Below, piece after piece: positions 7,822 to 16,048 of a DNA stretch of 33,186 nucleotides (its first letter is position 1; each line of letters starts with the position of its first letter). The position numbers and the translations under genes are program-made. Location of the stretch: contig CANQBN010000006.1 in NCBI GenBank assembly GCA_947588855.1, positions 1-33,186 on the forward strand, in the 5' to 3' direction. The DNA is from an uncultured Lachnospiraceae bacterium (GTDB taxonomy: Bacteria; Bacillota; Clostridia; Lachnospirales; Lachnospiraceae). The notes below the pieces were generated by a model. The model worked only from the letters and a program-made list of their open reading frames with translations, did not search any database and was not told the DNA's origin.

Positions 7822-8231
7822 AAGGCTGACAGCTGCTCTGATAAAAGATCTACGCCGCGAAACACCAGCATATAATTTTTAAAAATCCAGTTAATCAGGA
7901 CGATACCTGCCCCTATCAGCACTTCTATCTGATATCGGCGCATAGGCAGCTCGGAATGCATCGCCGGGCGGTCAGTTTTTCCGGCTGACCGTCCGGTTAT
8001 TTTAGTGAAGCAGCGGCTTCCAAATTCTATCGCAACCACTAAAACCGCATAAACCACCAACGGATGGTACTGAATGCTTTTCAGAATCTGTCCGTGGAGA
8101 AGATACCAGACAGCTCTGGTGCCGCCGCAGCCGGGACAATATAATCCGGTAAGAAGATGAAACAGGCAGGGAACTCCCTGCCTGATTACATTCCAAAAAT
8201 ACTGAAGTCTGTTCATCTCCGCGCCCTTCAT
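7815..8231 (-). CDS. DUF2752 membrane protein
   Basis: A 138-residue protein with the DUF2752 hallmark CPGCGGTRA (Cys32 and Cys35) after a first hydrophobic stretch, then a helix around HPLVVYAVLVVAIEF and a C-terminal helix around IEVLIGAGIVLINWIF. The family's biochemical role is unknown. The first ATG overlaps the stop of homoserine dehydrogenase (ATGA), suggesting coupled translation. An internal ATG five codons later, after AAGGG, is an alternative start. Its 3' end overlaps the convergent DUF4190 gene. A plus-strand terminator hairpin lies within its coding region. Confidence 0.85.
   Translation of the reverse strand: MKGAEMNRLQYFWNVIRQGVPCLFHLLTGLYCPGCGGTRAVWYLLHGQILKSIQYHPLVVYAVLVVAIEFGSRCFTKITGRSAGKTDRPAMHSELPMRRYQIEVLIGAGIVLINWIFKNYMLVFRGVDLLSEQLSAFY
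7964..7996 (+). terminator. Plus-strand intrinsic terminator inside the DUF2752 coding region
   Basis: CCGGGCGGTCAG and CTGACCGTCCGG pair over 12 bp with one G-U wobble around a 9-nt loop, followed by TTATTTTAG. On the opposite strand the wobble becomes an A-C mismatch, so the signal is oriented for the DUF4190 transcript that ends about 140 bp upstream. Confidence 0.55.
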
Positions 8232-9466
8232 ACCTCTGCATGGATAATCTGAATTACCTTATCGCCAGACTGAGACAAAACATCAGAAAGCCGGCCCCTG
8301 GCCTGTTCAAACGCGCTCTTCTCCATGGGCTTTGTCAGAACCGCGAACTCATTAAGTCCTTCCAGCAGGGCGATCCTGCACTCTCCCAGATAGTGTTCCA
8401 CAATGTGATGCAGTTCTTCAAATTTGCCGGATATACGGAGGAAGTAGCAGTAAACTGAATTATCGGCCGACTGAACGGTAAGCTTCTCATCGCTCCAGCC
8501 CATGGATACGTGACAATTCAGATTCTGGGCTTCCTCAATCATATCAGCCACTACCGCGCTGGCTGTAGGAAGCTTGCCCGCGCCGCTGCCATAGTACATA
8601 CTGGTTCCAAGCATATCGCCCTTCACCAGAATCGCATTATACACATCATTCACAGTATACAGAGGATTCTCTTTGCCTACCATAAGGGGCGCCACCCATA
8701 CCGTCGCGTCCTTCCCCTGAAGCCTGCTGGAACCCACAAGCTTTACCGACAGCCCCAGAGTATCCGCATACCGCAGATCTTCTGCGCAGATTTCCGTGAT
8801 TCCCTTTGTAGGAATCTCCTGATAATCCACTTCCCTGCCTGTAGCCAGGGCCGTCAAAATAGCAATCTTCCGGCAGGTATCGTGTCCCTCCACATCTGCC
8901 TCCGGGTTCTGCTCCGCATACCCCAGCATCTGAGCCTCCTTAAGAGCCCTCTCAAAAGACCAGTTCTCTCTGTCCATCTTCGTCAGTATATAGTTGGTCG
9001 TCCCGTTCAGGATTCCGGTAATCTCCCGAATCTCATCCCCTGCCATAGCGCGATACAACGTACGTATAATGGGAATCCCTCCGCCTACACTGGCCTCAAA
9101 CTGGAAATTCACGCCTCTCTCCCTGGCAATAGCCAGAAGCTCCGTTCCATACGCCGCCACCAGGGCCTTATTGGAAGTAGCAACATGCTTTCCCGCAAGA
9201 AGGCAGGCCTTCACAAAAGGATACGAGGGATTCAGACCCCCCATGGTTTCTACCACCAGCTTAACCTCAGGATCCTTCTCAATGACAGAAAAATCATGAA
9301 TTACTTTATCTTCCACCGGCGTCCCGGGAAACTCCCGGAGATCCAGCACATATTTCACTTCAATGGGCTGCCCTGCCGCAGCCGCTATCTTATCTTTATT
9401 CTTCTCAAGAACTTCAAAGACACCGGAACCGATAGTTCCGTATCCCATAATTGCTGCATAAATCAT
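8228..9466 (-). CDS. hom: Homoserine dehydrogenase
   Basis: A 412-residue enzyme that reduces aspartate semialdehyde to homoserine with NAD(P)H, the branch point to threonine and methionine. The nucleotide-binding loop GYGTIGSG is at residues 8-15. SNKALVA (Lys100), the ILNGTTNYI block (152-160) and DVEGHDTCRK (191-200) are the conserved core. Residues about 340-412 look like the C-terminal ACT regulatory domain. It lies 5 bp after an ACT-domain protein and overlaps the DUF2752 gene by 4 bp. No aspartokinase, thrB or thrC is present nearby, and no T-box precedes the operon. Confidence 0.96.
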   Translation of the reverse strand: MIYAAIMGYGTIGSGVFEVLEKNKDKIAAAAGQPIEVKYVLDLREFPGTPVEDKVIHDFSVIEKDPEVKLVVETMGGLNPSYPFVKACLLAGKHVATSNKALVAAYGTELLAIARERGVNFQFEASVGGGIPIIRTLYRAMAGDEIREITGILNGTTNYILTKMDRENWSFERALKEAQMLGYAEQNPEADVEGHDTCRKIAILTALATGREVDYQEIPTKGITEICAEDLRYADTLGLSVKLVGSSRLQGKDATVWVAPLMVGKENPLYTVNDVYNAILVKGDMLGTSMYYGSGAGKLPTASAVVADMIEEAQNLNCHVSMGWSDEKLTVQSADNSVYCYFLRISGKFEELHHIVEHYLGECRIALLEGLNEFAVLTKPMEKSAFEQARGRLSDVLSQSGDKVIQIIHAEV

Positions 9467-9471
9467 ACTCT

Positions 9472-9915
9472 CTACTCCCTGGCTAATATTTTCACGGAAT
9501 GTATGCCTTCCATCCCTTCAATCTCCTCCACCATGCGGGACACATCCTCTGTATCCGCCCGCACCTCCACGCTCAGCGTAAGCGTAGCCACACCGTTGAC
9601 AGGAATACTCTGATGGATGGTCAGGATATTGGCCTTATAGTCGGCTACAATGTGCAAAAGGTCAGACAATAACCCCTGCACGTCATCCATGATGGTGACA
9701 AAGGTTACTGTCTTACCTTTCGAGTTGTCATAAAACGGAAAAATATCATCTTTGTACTTATAAAAGGAACTGCGGCTGATGCCCACAGCCGCTGTAGCCT
9801 CCTGCACCGTCATCACTTTCTCCGATTCCAGAAGACGCTTGGCCTCCACTACCTTCAAAAGTACCTCCGGCACCGCTTTTTTCGTCACTACAAAATATTT
9901 ATTCTTCTCTGCCAT
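9472..9915 (-). CDS. ACT domain-containing protein, UPF0735/PheB-like
   Basis: A 147-residue protein. Residues about 1-55 contain a short HTH-like segment (TVQEATAAVGISRSSFYKYKD). Residues about 70-147 form an ACT domain (VTFVTIMDDVQGLLSDLLHIVAD). This is the layout of the UPF0735 family, sometimes named PheB. It probably senses an amino acid; its genetic link to hom suggests threonine, methionine or a related ligand, which is inference. I chose the ATG at 9913-9915 because AGAGGGG lies 6 bp upstream; a frame open 14 codons further has no such site. Confidence 0.88.
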   Translation of the reverse strand: MAEKNKYFVVTKKAVPEVLLKVVEAKRLLESEKVMTVQEATAAVGISRSSFYKYKDDIFPFYDNSKGKTVTFVTIMDDVQGLLSDLLHIVADYKANILTIHQSIPVNGVATLTLSVEVRADTEDVSRMVEEIEGMEGIHSVKILARE

Positions 9916-9964
9916 GAACATCCCCTCTGTATGCATATCAAATACATCTGTGCTCACGGGAAAG

Positions 9965-9993
9965 ATATTACCATATTCATTCCATCAATGCAA
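9965..9993 (-). promoter_or_regulatory. Promoter of the ACT-hom-DUF2752 operon
   Basis: TTGCAT (9988-9993) and TAATAT (9965-9970) are 17 bp apart on the minus strand, immediately after the prfB stop. The leader would be only about 45 nt, leaving no room for a T-box or large riboswitch. Confidence 0.5.
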
Positions 9994-11110
9994 CTACTTT
10001 TTTCCATTCAATCGGATCCACTTCAGATACGCGCTGATAAACGGATCGATGCCGCCGTCCAACACCGCGTTCACATTGCCGCTTTCCTCATTAGTCCGAT
10101 GATCCTTCACCATCGTATAAGGCTGCAGCACATAGGAACGAATCTGGCTGCCCCAGGCAATATCCGCCACATCGCCGCGGATATCCGACAGATTCGCCGC
10201 GTTCTCCTGCTGCTTTAAGATAAACAGCTTGGCCTTCAGCATCTGCATGGCCTTATCCTTATTTTGGAACTGGGACCGCTCATTCTGACACTGGACCACC
10301 ACTCCTGTGGGAATATGAGTGATACGCACCGCGGATGACGTCTTGTTAATGTGCTGACCGCCGGCGCCGCTGGAACGATAGGTATCGATCCTCAGATCAT
10401 CCGGATTGATCTCCACGTCCAGGTCTTCCTCAATATCCGGCATCACATCGCAGGATACAAAAGATGTCTGCCGCTTGCCGGCCGCATTGAAAGGAGAAAT
10501 TCTTACCAACCTGTGAACGCCATGTTCCGATTTCAGATAACCATAAGCGTTCTCACCATTAATCTGAATGGTCACGGACTTGATTCCCGCCTCTTCACCA
10601 TTTAGAAAATCCAGCACTTCTACAGAATAGCCCTTCTTGTCCGCCCACCGGCAGTACATCCGGTACAACATACTGCACCAGTCGCAGGACTCCGTTCCTC
10701 CGGCTCCCGCGTTCAGACGCAGGATAGCGTTGTTGTTGTCATACTGGCCGGAAAGCAGCGTCCCGATCCGCAATTCTTCAAGCTTTGACTGGAACTCATC
10801 CATCATGGACTGAATCTCAGGAATCACCTCAGGATCATTCTCCTCGTAGCCCATCTCAATCAAAACTTCAATATCCTCATACTGCCGCTCAAGGCTGCGA
10901 TAGCCATCCACCGTGTCTTTAAGATTCTTGGCCTCTTTCATCAGTTTCGTGGATCTGTCCGGATCATCCCAGAATCCCGGTTCCTCCATGGACCGGTCCA
11001 GCTCCGCGATTCGCTTTACCTTATTATCCAGGTCAAAGTGAATCCCTCACTTCCACTAATGGTTTCTGAAACGTCGATAATGTATACTTAAACTGATCAA
11101 GCTCAACCAC
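9994..11110 (-). CDS. prfB: Peptide chain release factor 2, with programmed +1 frameshift
   Basis: RF2 recognises UAA and UGA stop codons and releases the peptide. The gene is in two frames. A GTG start at 11108-11110, behind GAGGG, opens 25 codons ending CTT, then an in-frame TGA at 11033-11035. A +1 shift at CTT-TGA-C continues through DLDNKVKRIAEL for 346 more codons, giving about 371 residues, the normal RF2 length. The SPF codon-recognition motif (ISPFNAAG) and the catalytic GGQ (GAGGQHINKTSSAVR) are present. The SD-like AGGG sits upstream of the shift site as in other prfB genes. It is downstream of secA, a common Firmicutes order. Confidence 0.95.
11032..11050 (-). promoter_or_regulatory. 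RF2 autoregulatory frameshift site
   Basis: GTGAGGGATTCACTTTGAC on the minus strand holds the slippery CTT, the in-frame TGA followed by C, and an internal SD-like AGGG. When RF2 is scarce the ribosome pauses at TGA and shifts +1 to make more RF2. Confidence 0.93.
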
Positions 11111-11221
11111 TGTGTCACCCTCTTTCTTTGTTATACATAAATGTGATATGGAAACTGTTATATAAGCGTGTCTTACGGTCCCGTAAAACGCCTGCAGTCA
11201 CAGAACCTGTCCCGCGCCGTC

Positions 11222-13798
11222 TCAGGCCGGCTTTCGTCCATGACACTGTTTGTATTTCTTTCCGCTTCCGCAGGGGCACGGATCGTTGGGATAAATCTTC
11301 CTGACTTCCTTGCGGATAGGAGCCCTGGCCACACTGTCGTCACGGTTTGTTCCGGTCACCTTCGCAGCCGGCTCCCGCTCTACCTTCTGCTCCACGCGGA
11401 TATGGAACAGAATGCGGACAGTATCCTCTTTCACCGCCGCTGTCATACCGTCGAACATCTCGTAGGCGCTCATCTTATACTCAACCAACGGATCCTTCTG
11501 ACCGTAAGCCTGCAGTCCGATTCCCTGACGCAGCTGATCCATATCATCAATATGAGACATCCACTTATTGTCAATAACCTTCAGAAGAATCACACGCTCA
11601 ATCTCACGGATCTGCTCCGCGTCCGGGAATTCGGCTTCCTTAGCCTCATAAAGCTTGATAGCCGCCTCTTTAAGCATGTGGGTCAGCTCTTTCTTCTTCA
11701 TCCCCTGCATCTGATTCTCGTCCAGCTTTACAGGCACCATGGGAATGATCGGAAGGAGAAGAGAATTCAGCTCCTTCAGATCCCAGTTCTCTGGGCTGGC
11801 ATCCTCAGAAATGGCCATATCCACCGCATGCTCCACAATATCGGTAATCATCTTCAGGATCACATCGCGCATGTTGTCGCCATCCAGAACCCGGCGGCGT
11901 TCGGCGTAAATGACTTCACGCTGTTCATTCATGACCTCATCATATTTTAACAGGTTTTCGCGGATTCCGTAGTTATTATTCTCTATCTTCTTCTGGGCCT
12001 TCTCAATAGCACTGGACAGCATCTTATGCTCAATCTGTTCACCTTCCGGCACTCCCAGAGCATTGAACATATCCATGAGACGCTCAGAACCGAACAGCCT
12101 CATCAAATCATCTTCCAGAGAAATGTAAAATCTGGACTCACCCGGGTCTCCCTGACGCCCGGAACGGCCCCGCAGCTGATTGTCAATACGGCGGGCCTCA
12201 TGACGCTCTGTGCCTATAACGCGCAGGCCGCCTGCCGCTCTGGACTCATCGTCCAGTTTGATATCCGTACCACGGCCGGCCATGTTGGTGGCAATGGTAA
12301 CCGCGCCGTGAAGTCCGGCGTCCGCCACGATCTCAGCCTCCAGCTCATGGAACTTGGCGTTCAGCACCTTATGCGGAATTCCCCTGCGGTTCAGCATCTT
12401 GCTGAGCATCTCAGACGTCTCAATCGTGATAGTACCTACCAGGACAGGCTGTCCCTTGGCATGGGCCATCTCCACTTCATCCACTACGGCCTTGAACTTC
12501 TCTTTCTTGGTCTTATAAACCGCATCGTTGTGATCCACCCTGGCTATCGGCTTATTCGTGGGAATCTCGATAGCGTCCATACTGTAGGTGTTCCGGAACT
12601 CCTTCTCTTCCGTCAGCGCCGTACCGGTCATGCCCGCCTTCTTCCTGAATTTATTAAAGAAATTCTGGAAGGTAATGGTCGCCAGGGTCTTGCTCTCACG
12701 GCGGACATTTACATGTTCCTTAGCTTCAATCGCCTGATGCAGGCCGTCAGAATAACGGCGACCCGGCATGATACGTCCTGTAAACTCATCCACGATCAGA
12801 ACTTCATCATCCTTGACTACATAATCCTTGTCCCGGTGCATCAGATTATTGGCCCGGAGAGCCAGAATGATATTATGCTGAATCTCCAGATTCTCAGGAT
12901 CCGCCAGATTGTCAATGTGGAAAAATTCCTCTACCTTCCGGACACCGTCTTCCGTCAGGTTCACCACCTTATCTTTTTCATTAACAACGAAATCTCCGGT
13001 TTCAGTAATATCCTCTCCCATGATGGCATTCATCTTGGTAAATTCACCGGAGGCCTCGCCTCTCTGCAGCTGCCTGGCAAGAACATCACACACCTCATAC
13101 AGTTTGGTGGATTTGCCGCTCTGACCGGAAATGATCAGGGGAGTTCTGGCCTCATCGATCAGCACCGAGTCCACTTCATCTATAATAGCGTAATCAAGTT
13201 CCCTCAGAACCATCTGCTCCTTATAGATAGCCATGTTATCTCTCAGATAATCAAAACCCAGTTCATTATTGGTCACATAGGTAATGTCGCAGTTATATGC
13301 TTTCTTTCTCTCCTCAGCGGTCATGGAGTTCAGCACCACGCCCACAGTCAGCCCCAGAAACTCATGAATTCTCCCCATCCACTCAGCATCACGCTTTGCC
13401 AGGTAATCGTTGACCGTCACGATATGAACTCCCTTACCAGCCAGCGCATTCAGATAAGCCGGGCAGGTAGATACCAGGGTCTTGCCTTCGCCGGTTTTCA
13501 TCTCGGCGATACGGCCCTGGTGAAGAACGATACCGCCTATCAGCTGTACCGGAAAATGCTCCATATTCAAAGTTCTTCTGGCTGCCTCGCGGACCACGGC
13601 AAAAGCCTCCGGCAGAATATCATCCAACGTCTGTCCCGCTGCCAGCCTCTCCTTGAAAATCCGCGTCTTTCCCCGCAGCTCTTCATCAGTCAAATTCACC
13701 ATCTCCGGCCGCAGGGCTTCGATTTTATCTACTATGGGATATATCATCTTCAGCTCCCGCTCACTGTGGGTGCCGAATACTTTTTCGATGAAATTCAT
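11222..13798 (-). CDS. secA: Preprotein translocase ATPase SecA
   Basis: An 858-residue motor ATPase that pushes unfolded preproteins through SecYEG. The Walker A loop MKTGEGKT is near residues 100-107. The DEVDS helicase motif II, the TMAGRGTDI and [10 protein letters not shown] motifs of the second RecA fold, and the helical scaffold follow in order. The C-terminus carries the zinc-binding SEC-C motif [13 protein letters not shown], used for SecB or ribosome contacts. I chose the ATG at 13796-13798 with TAGGAG 8 bp upstream; the open frame extends 29 codons further but those residues are not SecA-like. It is followed 111 bp later by prfB. Confidence 0.98.
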   Translation of the reverse strand: MNFIEKVFGTHSERELKMIYPIVDKIEALRPEMVNLTDEELRGKTRIFKERLAAGQTLDDILPEAFAVVREAARRTLNMEHFPVQLIGGIVLHQGRIAEMKTGEGKTLVSTCPAYLNALAGKGVHIVTVNDYLAKRDAEWMGRIHEFLGLTVGVVLNSMTAEERKKAYNCDITYVTNNELGFDYLRDNMAIYKEQMVLRELDYAIIDEVDSVLIDEARTPLIISGQSGKSTKLYEVCDVLARQLQRGEASGEFTKMNAIMGEDITETGDFVVNEKDKVVNLTEDGVRKVEEFFHIDNLADPENLEIQHNIILALRANNLMHRDKDYVVKDDEVLIVDEFTGRIMPGRRYSDGLHQAIEAKEHVNVRRESKTLATITFQNFFNKFRKKAGMTGTALTEEKEFRNTYSMDAIEIPTNKPIARVDHNDAVYKTKKEKFKAVVDEVEMAHAKGQPVLVGTITIETSEMLSKMLNRRGIPHKVLNAKFHELEAEIVADAGLHGAVTIATNMAGRGTDIKLDDESRAAGGLRVIGTERHEARRIDNQLRGRSGRQGDPGESRFYISLEDDLMRLFGSERLMDMFNALGVPEGEQIEHKMLSSAIEKAQKKIENNNYGIRENLLKYDEVMNEQREVIYAERRRVLDGDNMRDVILKMITDIVEHAVDMAISEDASPENWDLKELNSLLLPIIPMVPVKLDENQMQGMKKKELTHMLKEAAIKLYEAKEAEFPDAEQIREIERVILLKVIDNKWMSHIDDMDQLRQGIGLQAYGQKDPLVEYKMSAYEMFDGMTAAVKEDTVRILFHIRVEQKVEREPAAKVTGTNRDDSVARAPIRKEVRKIYPNDPCPCGSGKKYKQCHGRKPA

Positions 13799-14003
13799 CT
13801 CGTCCACTCCTATTAATAATGCTTGTTTTTCAGATATAATCTTTTTTATTGTACCACCAACCCGACCTTTATTCAACCAAATCAACCCGTATTCACAAAA
13901 AATTAACTTTTCAAGATGACATAACTTTCCCCATTATTGTAAACCCGACAATTTGCACAAAAATTATGTTCGATTCCCCGGTTCTTCACTCTCATGCAAA
14001 CAG

Positions 14004-14074
14004 TTATCCACCGAAAAGGTTGTCCATTTTCTAAGAAAAATCAGTTATACACCAAGTTATCCACATTATCCACA
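14004..14074 (+). promoter_or_regulatory. Cluster of DnaA boxes
   Basis: Two perfect TTATCCACA boxes abut at 14057-14065 and 14066-14074. TTATACACC lies at 14045-14053 and TTATCCACC at 14004-14012, all in the same orientation. The perfect 9-mer is the consensus for the replication initiator DnaA. Two exact copies in tandem plus two one-to-two-mismatch copies within 71 bp is unlikely by chance. An AT-rich stretch follows. Confidence 0.7.
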
Positions 14075-14216
14075 GAACTATACACGCTCCCCCACGCAGA
14101 AAATATTTTTGTTAAGAACTCATAAACTTTTCTTTTTCGCCAAAAATTATCGCAGAAAAAATCGCGGAATTCTCCAATCTTTCCGCAAAGTTGTCAAAAT
14201 ATTTTGGCGATTGTAA

Positions 14217-14245
14217 TTGAATATTTTGAACATATGTGGTATACT
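14217..14245 (+). promoter_or_regulatory. Promoter of hpf
   Basis: TTGAAT (14217-14222) and TATACT (14240-14245) are 17 bp apart, with the start predicted about 25 nt before the AAAGGAG ribosome binding site. Confidence 0.6.
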
Positions 14246-14275
14246 ATAACCATCTCAAACAAAGGAGTTGATTAT

Positions 14276-14806
14276 ATGCGTTTTACCATTACCGGAAGAA
14301 ACATGGAAGTATCCACAGGGCTGAGAGAAGCCATTGAAGAGAAGCTGGGAAAACTGGAACATTATTTTACCCCTACCACGGAGGTGATCGTTACCTTAAG
14401 TATCCAGCGCGGCGAACAGAAGATAGAAGTAACCATACCCATCAAAGGAGGGATTATCCGGGCCGAGGAGGCCAGCAGCGATATGTACACATCCATCGAT
14501 CTGGTGGAGGAAGTTATTGAACGGCAGGTGCGCAGATATAAGAAGAAAATCATAGACCGCAAACAGTCGGCCCAGTCCTTCTCCCAGATGTTTCTGGAAT
14601 CCGATGAGCCTGTAGAAGATGAGGAAATTAACATCGTCAAAACTAAACGTTTCGGCATGAAACCCATGTTCCCGGAGGATGCCTGCATCGAGATGGAGCT
14701 TCTGGGGCACAATTTCTACATGTTCCTCAACGCCGAGACTGACCAGGTGAACGTAGTATATAAGAGAAAAGGCAACAACTACGGACTGATTGAACCGGAA
14801 TTCTGA
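14276..14806 (+). CDS. hpf: Long-form ribosome hibernation-promoting factor
   Basis: A 176-residue protein that binds the 30S subunit and joins two 70S ribosomes into inactive 100S dimers in slow growth. The N-terminal beta-alpha-beta domain runs about residues 1-100 (MRFTITGRNMEVSTGLREAI). The C-terminal dimerisation domain is about residues 115-175 (IVKTKRFGMKPMFPEDACIEMELLGHNFYMF), so this is the long form typical of Firmicutes. I chose the ATG at 14276 because AAAGGAG sits just upstream and the family starts there. It is transcribed alone from its own promoter and ends at a hairpin shared with trxB. Confidence 0.96.
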   Translation: MRFTITGRNMEVSTGLREAIEEKLGKLEHYFTPTTEVIVTLSIQRGEQKIEVTIPIKGGIIRAEEASSDMYTSIDLVEEVIERQVRRYKKKIIDRKQSAQSFSQMFLESDEPVEDEEINIVKTKRFGMKPMFPEDACIEMELLGHNFYMFLNAETDQVNVVYKRKGNNYGLIEPEF

Positions 14807-14832
14807 CGTAATAAAACACATAGATCGATAAC

Positions 14833-14863
14833 AGCTCCCCGGCAGGAAAACTGCCGGGGAGCT
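14833..14863. terminator. Terminator hairpin between convergent hpf and trxB
   Basis: AGCTCCCCGGCAG and CTGCCGGGGAGCT form a perfect 13-bp stem around GAAAA. The T-runs on either side are short, so it may act from both directions with moderate efficiency. Confidence 0.7.
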
Positions 14864-14927
14864 TATTGCGCCGATGTCCGATCGTTCCGCCAAATGCATG
14901 CCCGATTGCGGCAGCGCGGATTCTGCA

Positions 14928-15860
14928 TTATGCAAATTCCGTCAGATACTTCTCTGCCGAAGCCACCGCATTGGCCCCGTCAGACACGGCCGTTACGATC
15001 TGTCTCAGGGCCTTCGTCCGCACGTCTCCCGCCGCGAAAATGCCCGGCACGGAGGTGGTTCCTGTTTCATCGGCTTTGATATATCCGTGGTCCATTTCCA
15101 CCAGACCCTCAAATATCTGACTGTTTGGAGTGATGCCTACGGCGATAAACACGCCCTGAAGTTCCAGCTCGCTGATCCGACCGGTCTTCTTATTCTGCAG
15201 AGCCACAGCGTTAACCTGGCCCTGACCTTTAATCTCTGTCACTACCGTATCCCAGAGAATCTCCACATTCTCCAGACTCATAAGCTTCTCCTGCAGGCTT
15301 TTGGCTCCGCGCAGTTCGTCCCGGCGGTGAATCAGATATACCATCCGGCAGGCCCTCGCCAGAAATATGGCATCCTCCAGCGCCACATCGCCTCCGCCGA
15401 CCACAGCCACATCCTTATTCCGGAAAAAGGCTCCGTCGCATGTAGCGCAGTAGGAAACGCCCATACCGGCCAGCTCCTCTTCCCCCGGCACGCCCAACTT
15501 CCGATGAACGGCGCCCGTAGCAATGATCACAGCCTTCGCCGCATAAGTTTCATTTTCACAGACAACACGGTTCACTGTCTGAGCGCCCTCTTCCAACCGC
15601 TCCATACATTCCACTTTGTCTGTAACAAAATTCACTCCCAGTTTATCCGCATGTTCCCGAAACTTCATGCCCATATCAAACCCGTTGATTCCCGGCAGTC
15701 CGGGGTAATTATCCACCTCGTAAGTGTTCACCACCTGACCGCCGCTGACGTACTCTTTTTCTATAACAAGAGCATCCAATCTGGCTCTTTCCGCGTAGAT
15801 TCCTGCCGCCAGTCCAGCCGGACCGGAACCAATGATGATCAGATCATACAGCTTATCCAT
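14928..15860 (-). CDS. trxB: Thioredoxin reductase
   Basis: A 310-residue FAD- and NADPH-dependent enzyme that keeps thioredoxin reduced in the cytosol. The FAD-binding GSGPAG is at residues 11-16, the redox-active CATC at 138-141 followed by DG, and the NADPH-binding GGGDVA near 155-160. The C-terminal GIFAAGD motif is also present. I chose the ATG at 15858-15860, with GGAGG 10 bp upstream; the open frame starts 26 codons earlier but those codons cover the promoter-leader region. No thioredoxin gene is adjacent. It has its own promoter, divergent from the SDR gene. Confidence 0.95.
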   Translation of the reverse strand: MDKLYDLIIIGSGPAGLAAGIYAERARLDALVIEKEYVSGGQVVNTYEVDNYPGLPGINGFDMGMKFREHADKLGVNFVTDKVECMERLEEGAQTVNRVVCENETYAAKAVIIATGAVHRKLGVPGEEELAGMGVSYCATCDGAFFRNKDVAVVGGGDVALEDAIFLARACRMVYLIHRRDELRGAKSLQEKLMSLENVEILWDTVVTEIKGQGQVNAVALQNKKTGRISELELQGVFIAVGITPNSQIFEGLVEMDHGYIKADETGTTSVPGIFAAGDVRTKALRQIVTAVSDGANAVASAEKYLTEFA

Positions 15861-15877
15861 ATGTAACTTTCCTCCGC

Positions 15878-15899
15878 CTGTCAGATTTACTGCTGACAG
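15878..15899. promoter_or_regulatory. Inverted repeat over the trxB transcription start, candidate operator
   Basis: CTGTCAG - 8 bp - CTGACAG is a perfect 7-bp-arm inverted repeat. It overlaps the edge of the trxB -10 box and the predicted start point. It could be an operator or an RNA hairpin at the transcript 5' end. Confidence 0.4.
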
Positions 15900-15927
15900 T
15901 ATAACACAAAACATATGAAATATACAA
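15898..15927 (-). promoter_or_regulatory. Promoter of trxB
   Basis: TTGTAT (15922-15927) and TATACT (15898-15903) are 18 bp apart on the minus strand. Confidence 0.55.
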
Positions 15928-15948
15928 ACGAATTCCAATTATGTGTTC

Positions 15949-15977
15949 TTGCTATTTTATGCCCGCAGTGGTATCAT
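15949..15977 (+). promoter_or_regulatory. Promoter of the SDR reductase - phospholipase-like operon
   Basis: TTGCTA (15949-15954) and TATCAT (15972-15977) are 17 bp apart, about 70 bp before the SDR start codon. Confidence 0.45.
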
Positions 15978-16048
15978 AGGTTCGTCGGAACCATTGCGCT
16001 CTGACGGCAGACAACAATCTGTAAAGCTGCATGTTAAGGAGAATATCC

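Larger units (their letters stand above)
13799..14275. other. 477-bp intergenic region between secA and hpf with DnaA boxes
   Basis: This gap between divergent genes has no convincing ORF. It is strongly AT-rich, contains a DnaA-box cluster in its centre and an hpf promoter at its right end. The secA promoter should lie in the left 100 bp; a TATATC-like -10 about 50 bp from the start codon is only a weak candidate. Confidence 0.6.

Noticed and set aside
8510-9613. 367-codon plus-strand open frame
   Set aside because: Antisense to hom and the ACT gene, rich in His, Arg and Ile as expected for a shadow frame; no start signal.
9916-9993. T-box or threonine-type riboswitch ahead of the hom operon
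   Set aside because: The gap is under 80 bp and holds a promoter; no specifier stem or terminator hairpin fits.
11111-11221. Hairpin near GCGTTTTACGG / CCGTAAGACACGC between secA and prfB as a terminator
   Set aside because: The stem is interrupted by an internal loop and followed by mixed TTATATAAC sequence; not convincing enough to call.
12026-13816. 596-codon plus-strand open frame
   Set aside because: It lies wholly antisense to secA, has no family features, and reflects the codon bias of the real gene on the other strand.
14004-14074. Chromosomal origin oriC
   Set aside because: DnaA boxes are present, but there is no dnaA, dnaN or rpmH nearby and the cluster is small; reported only as a DnaA-box cluster.
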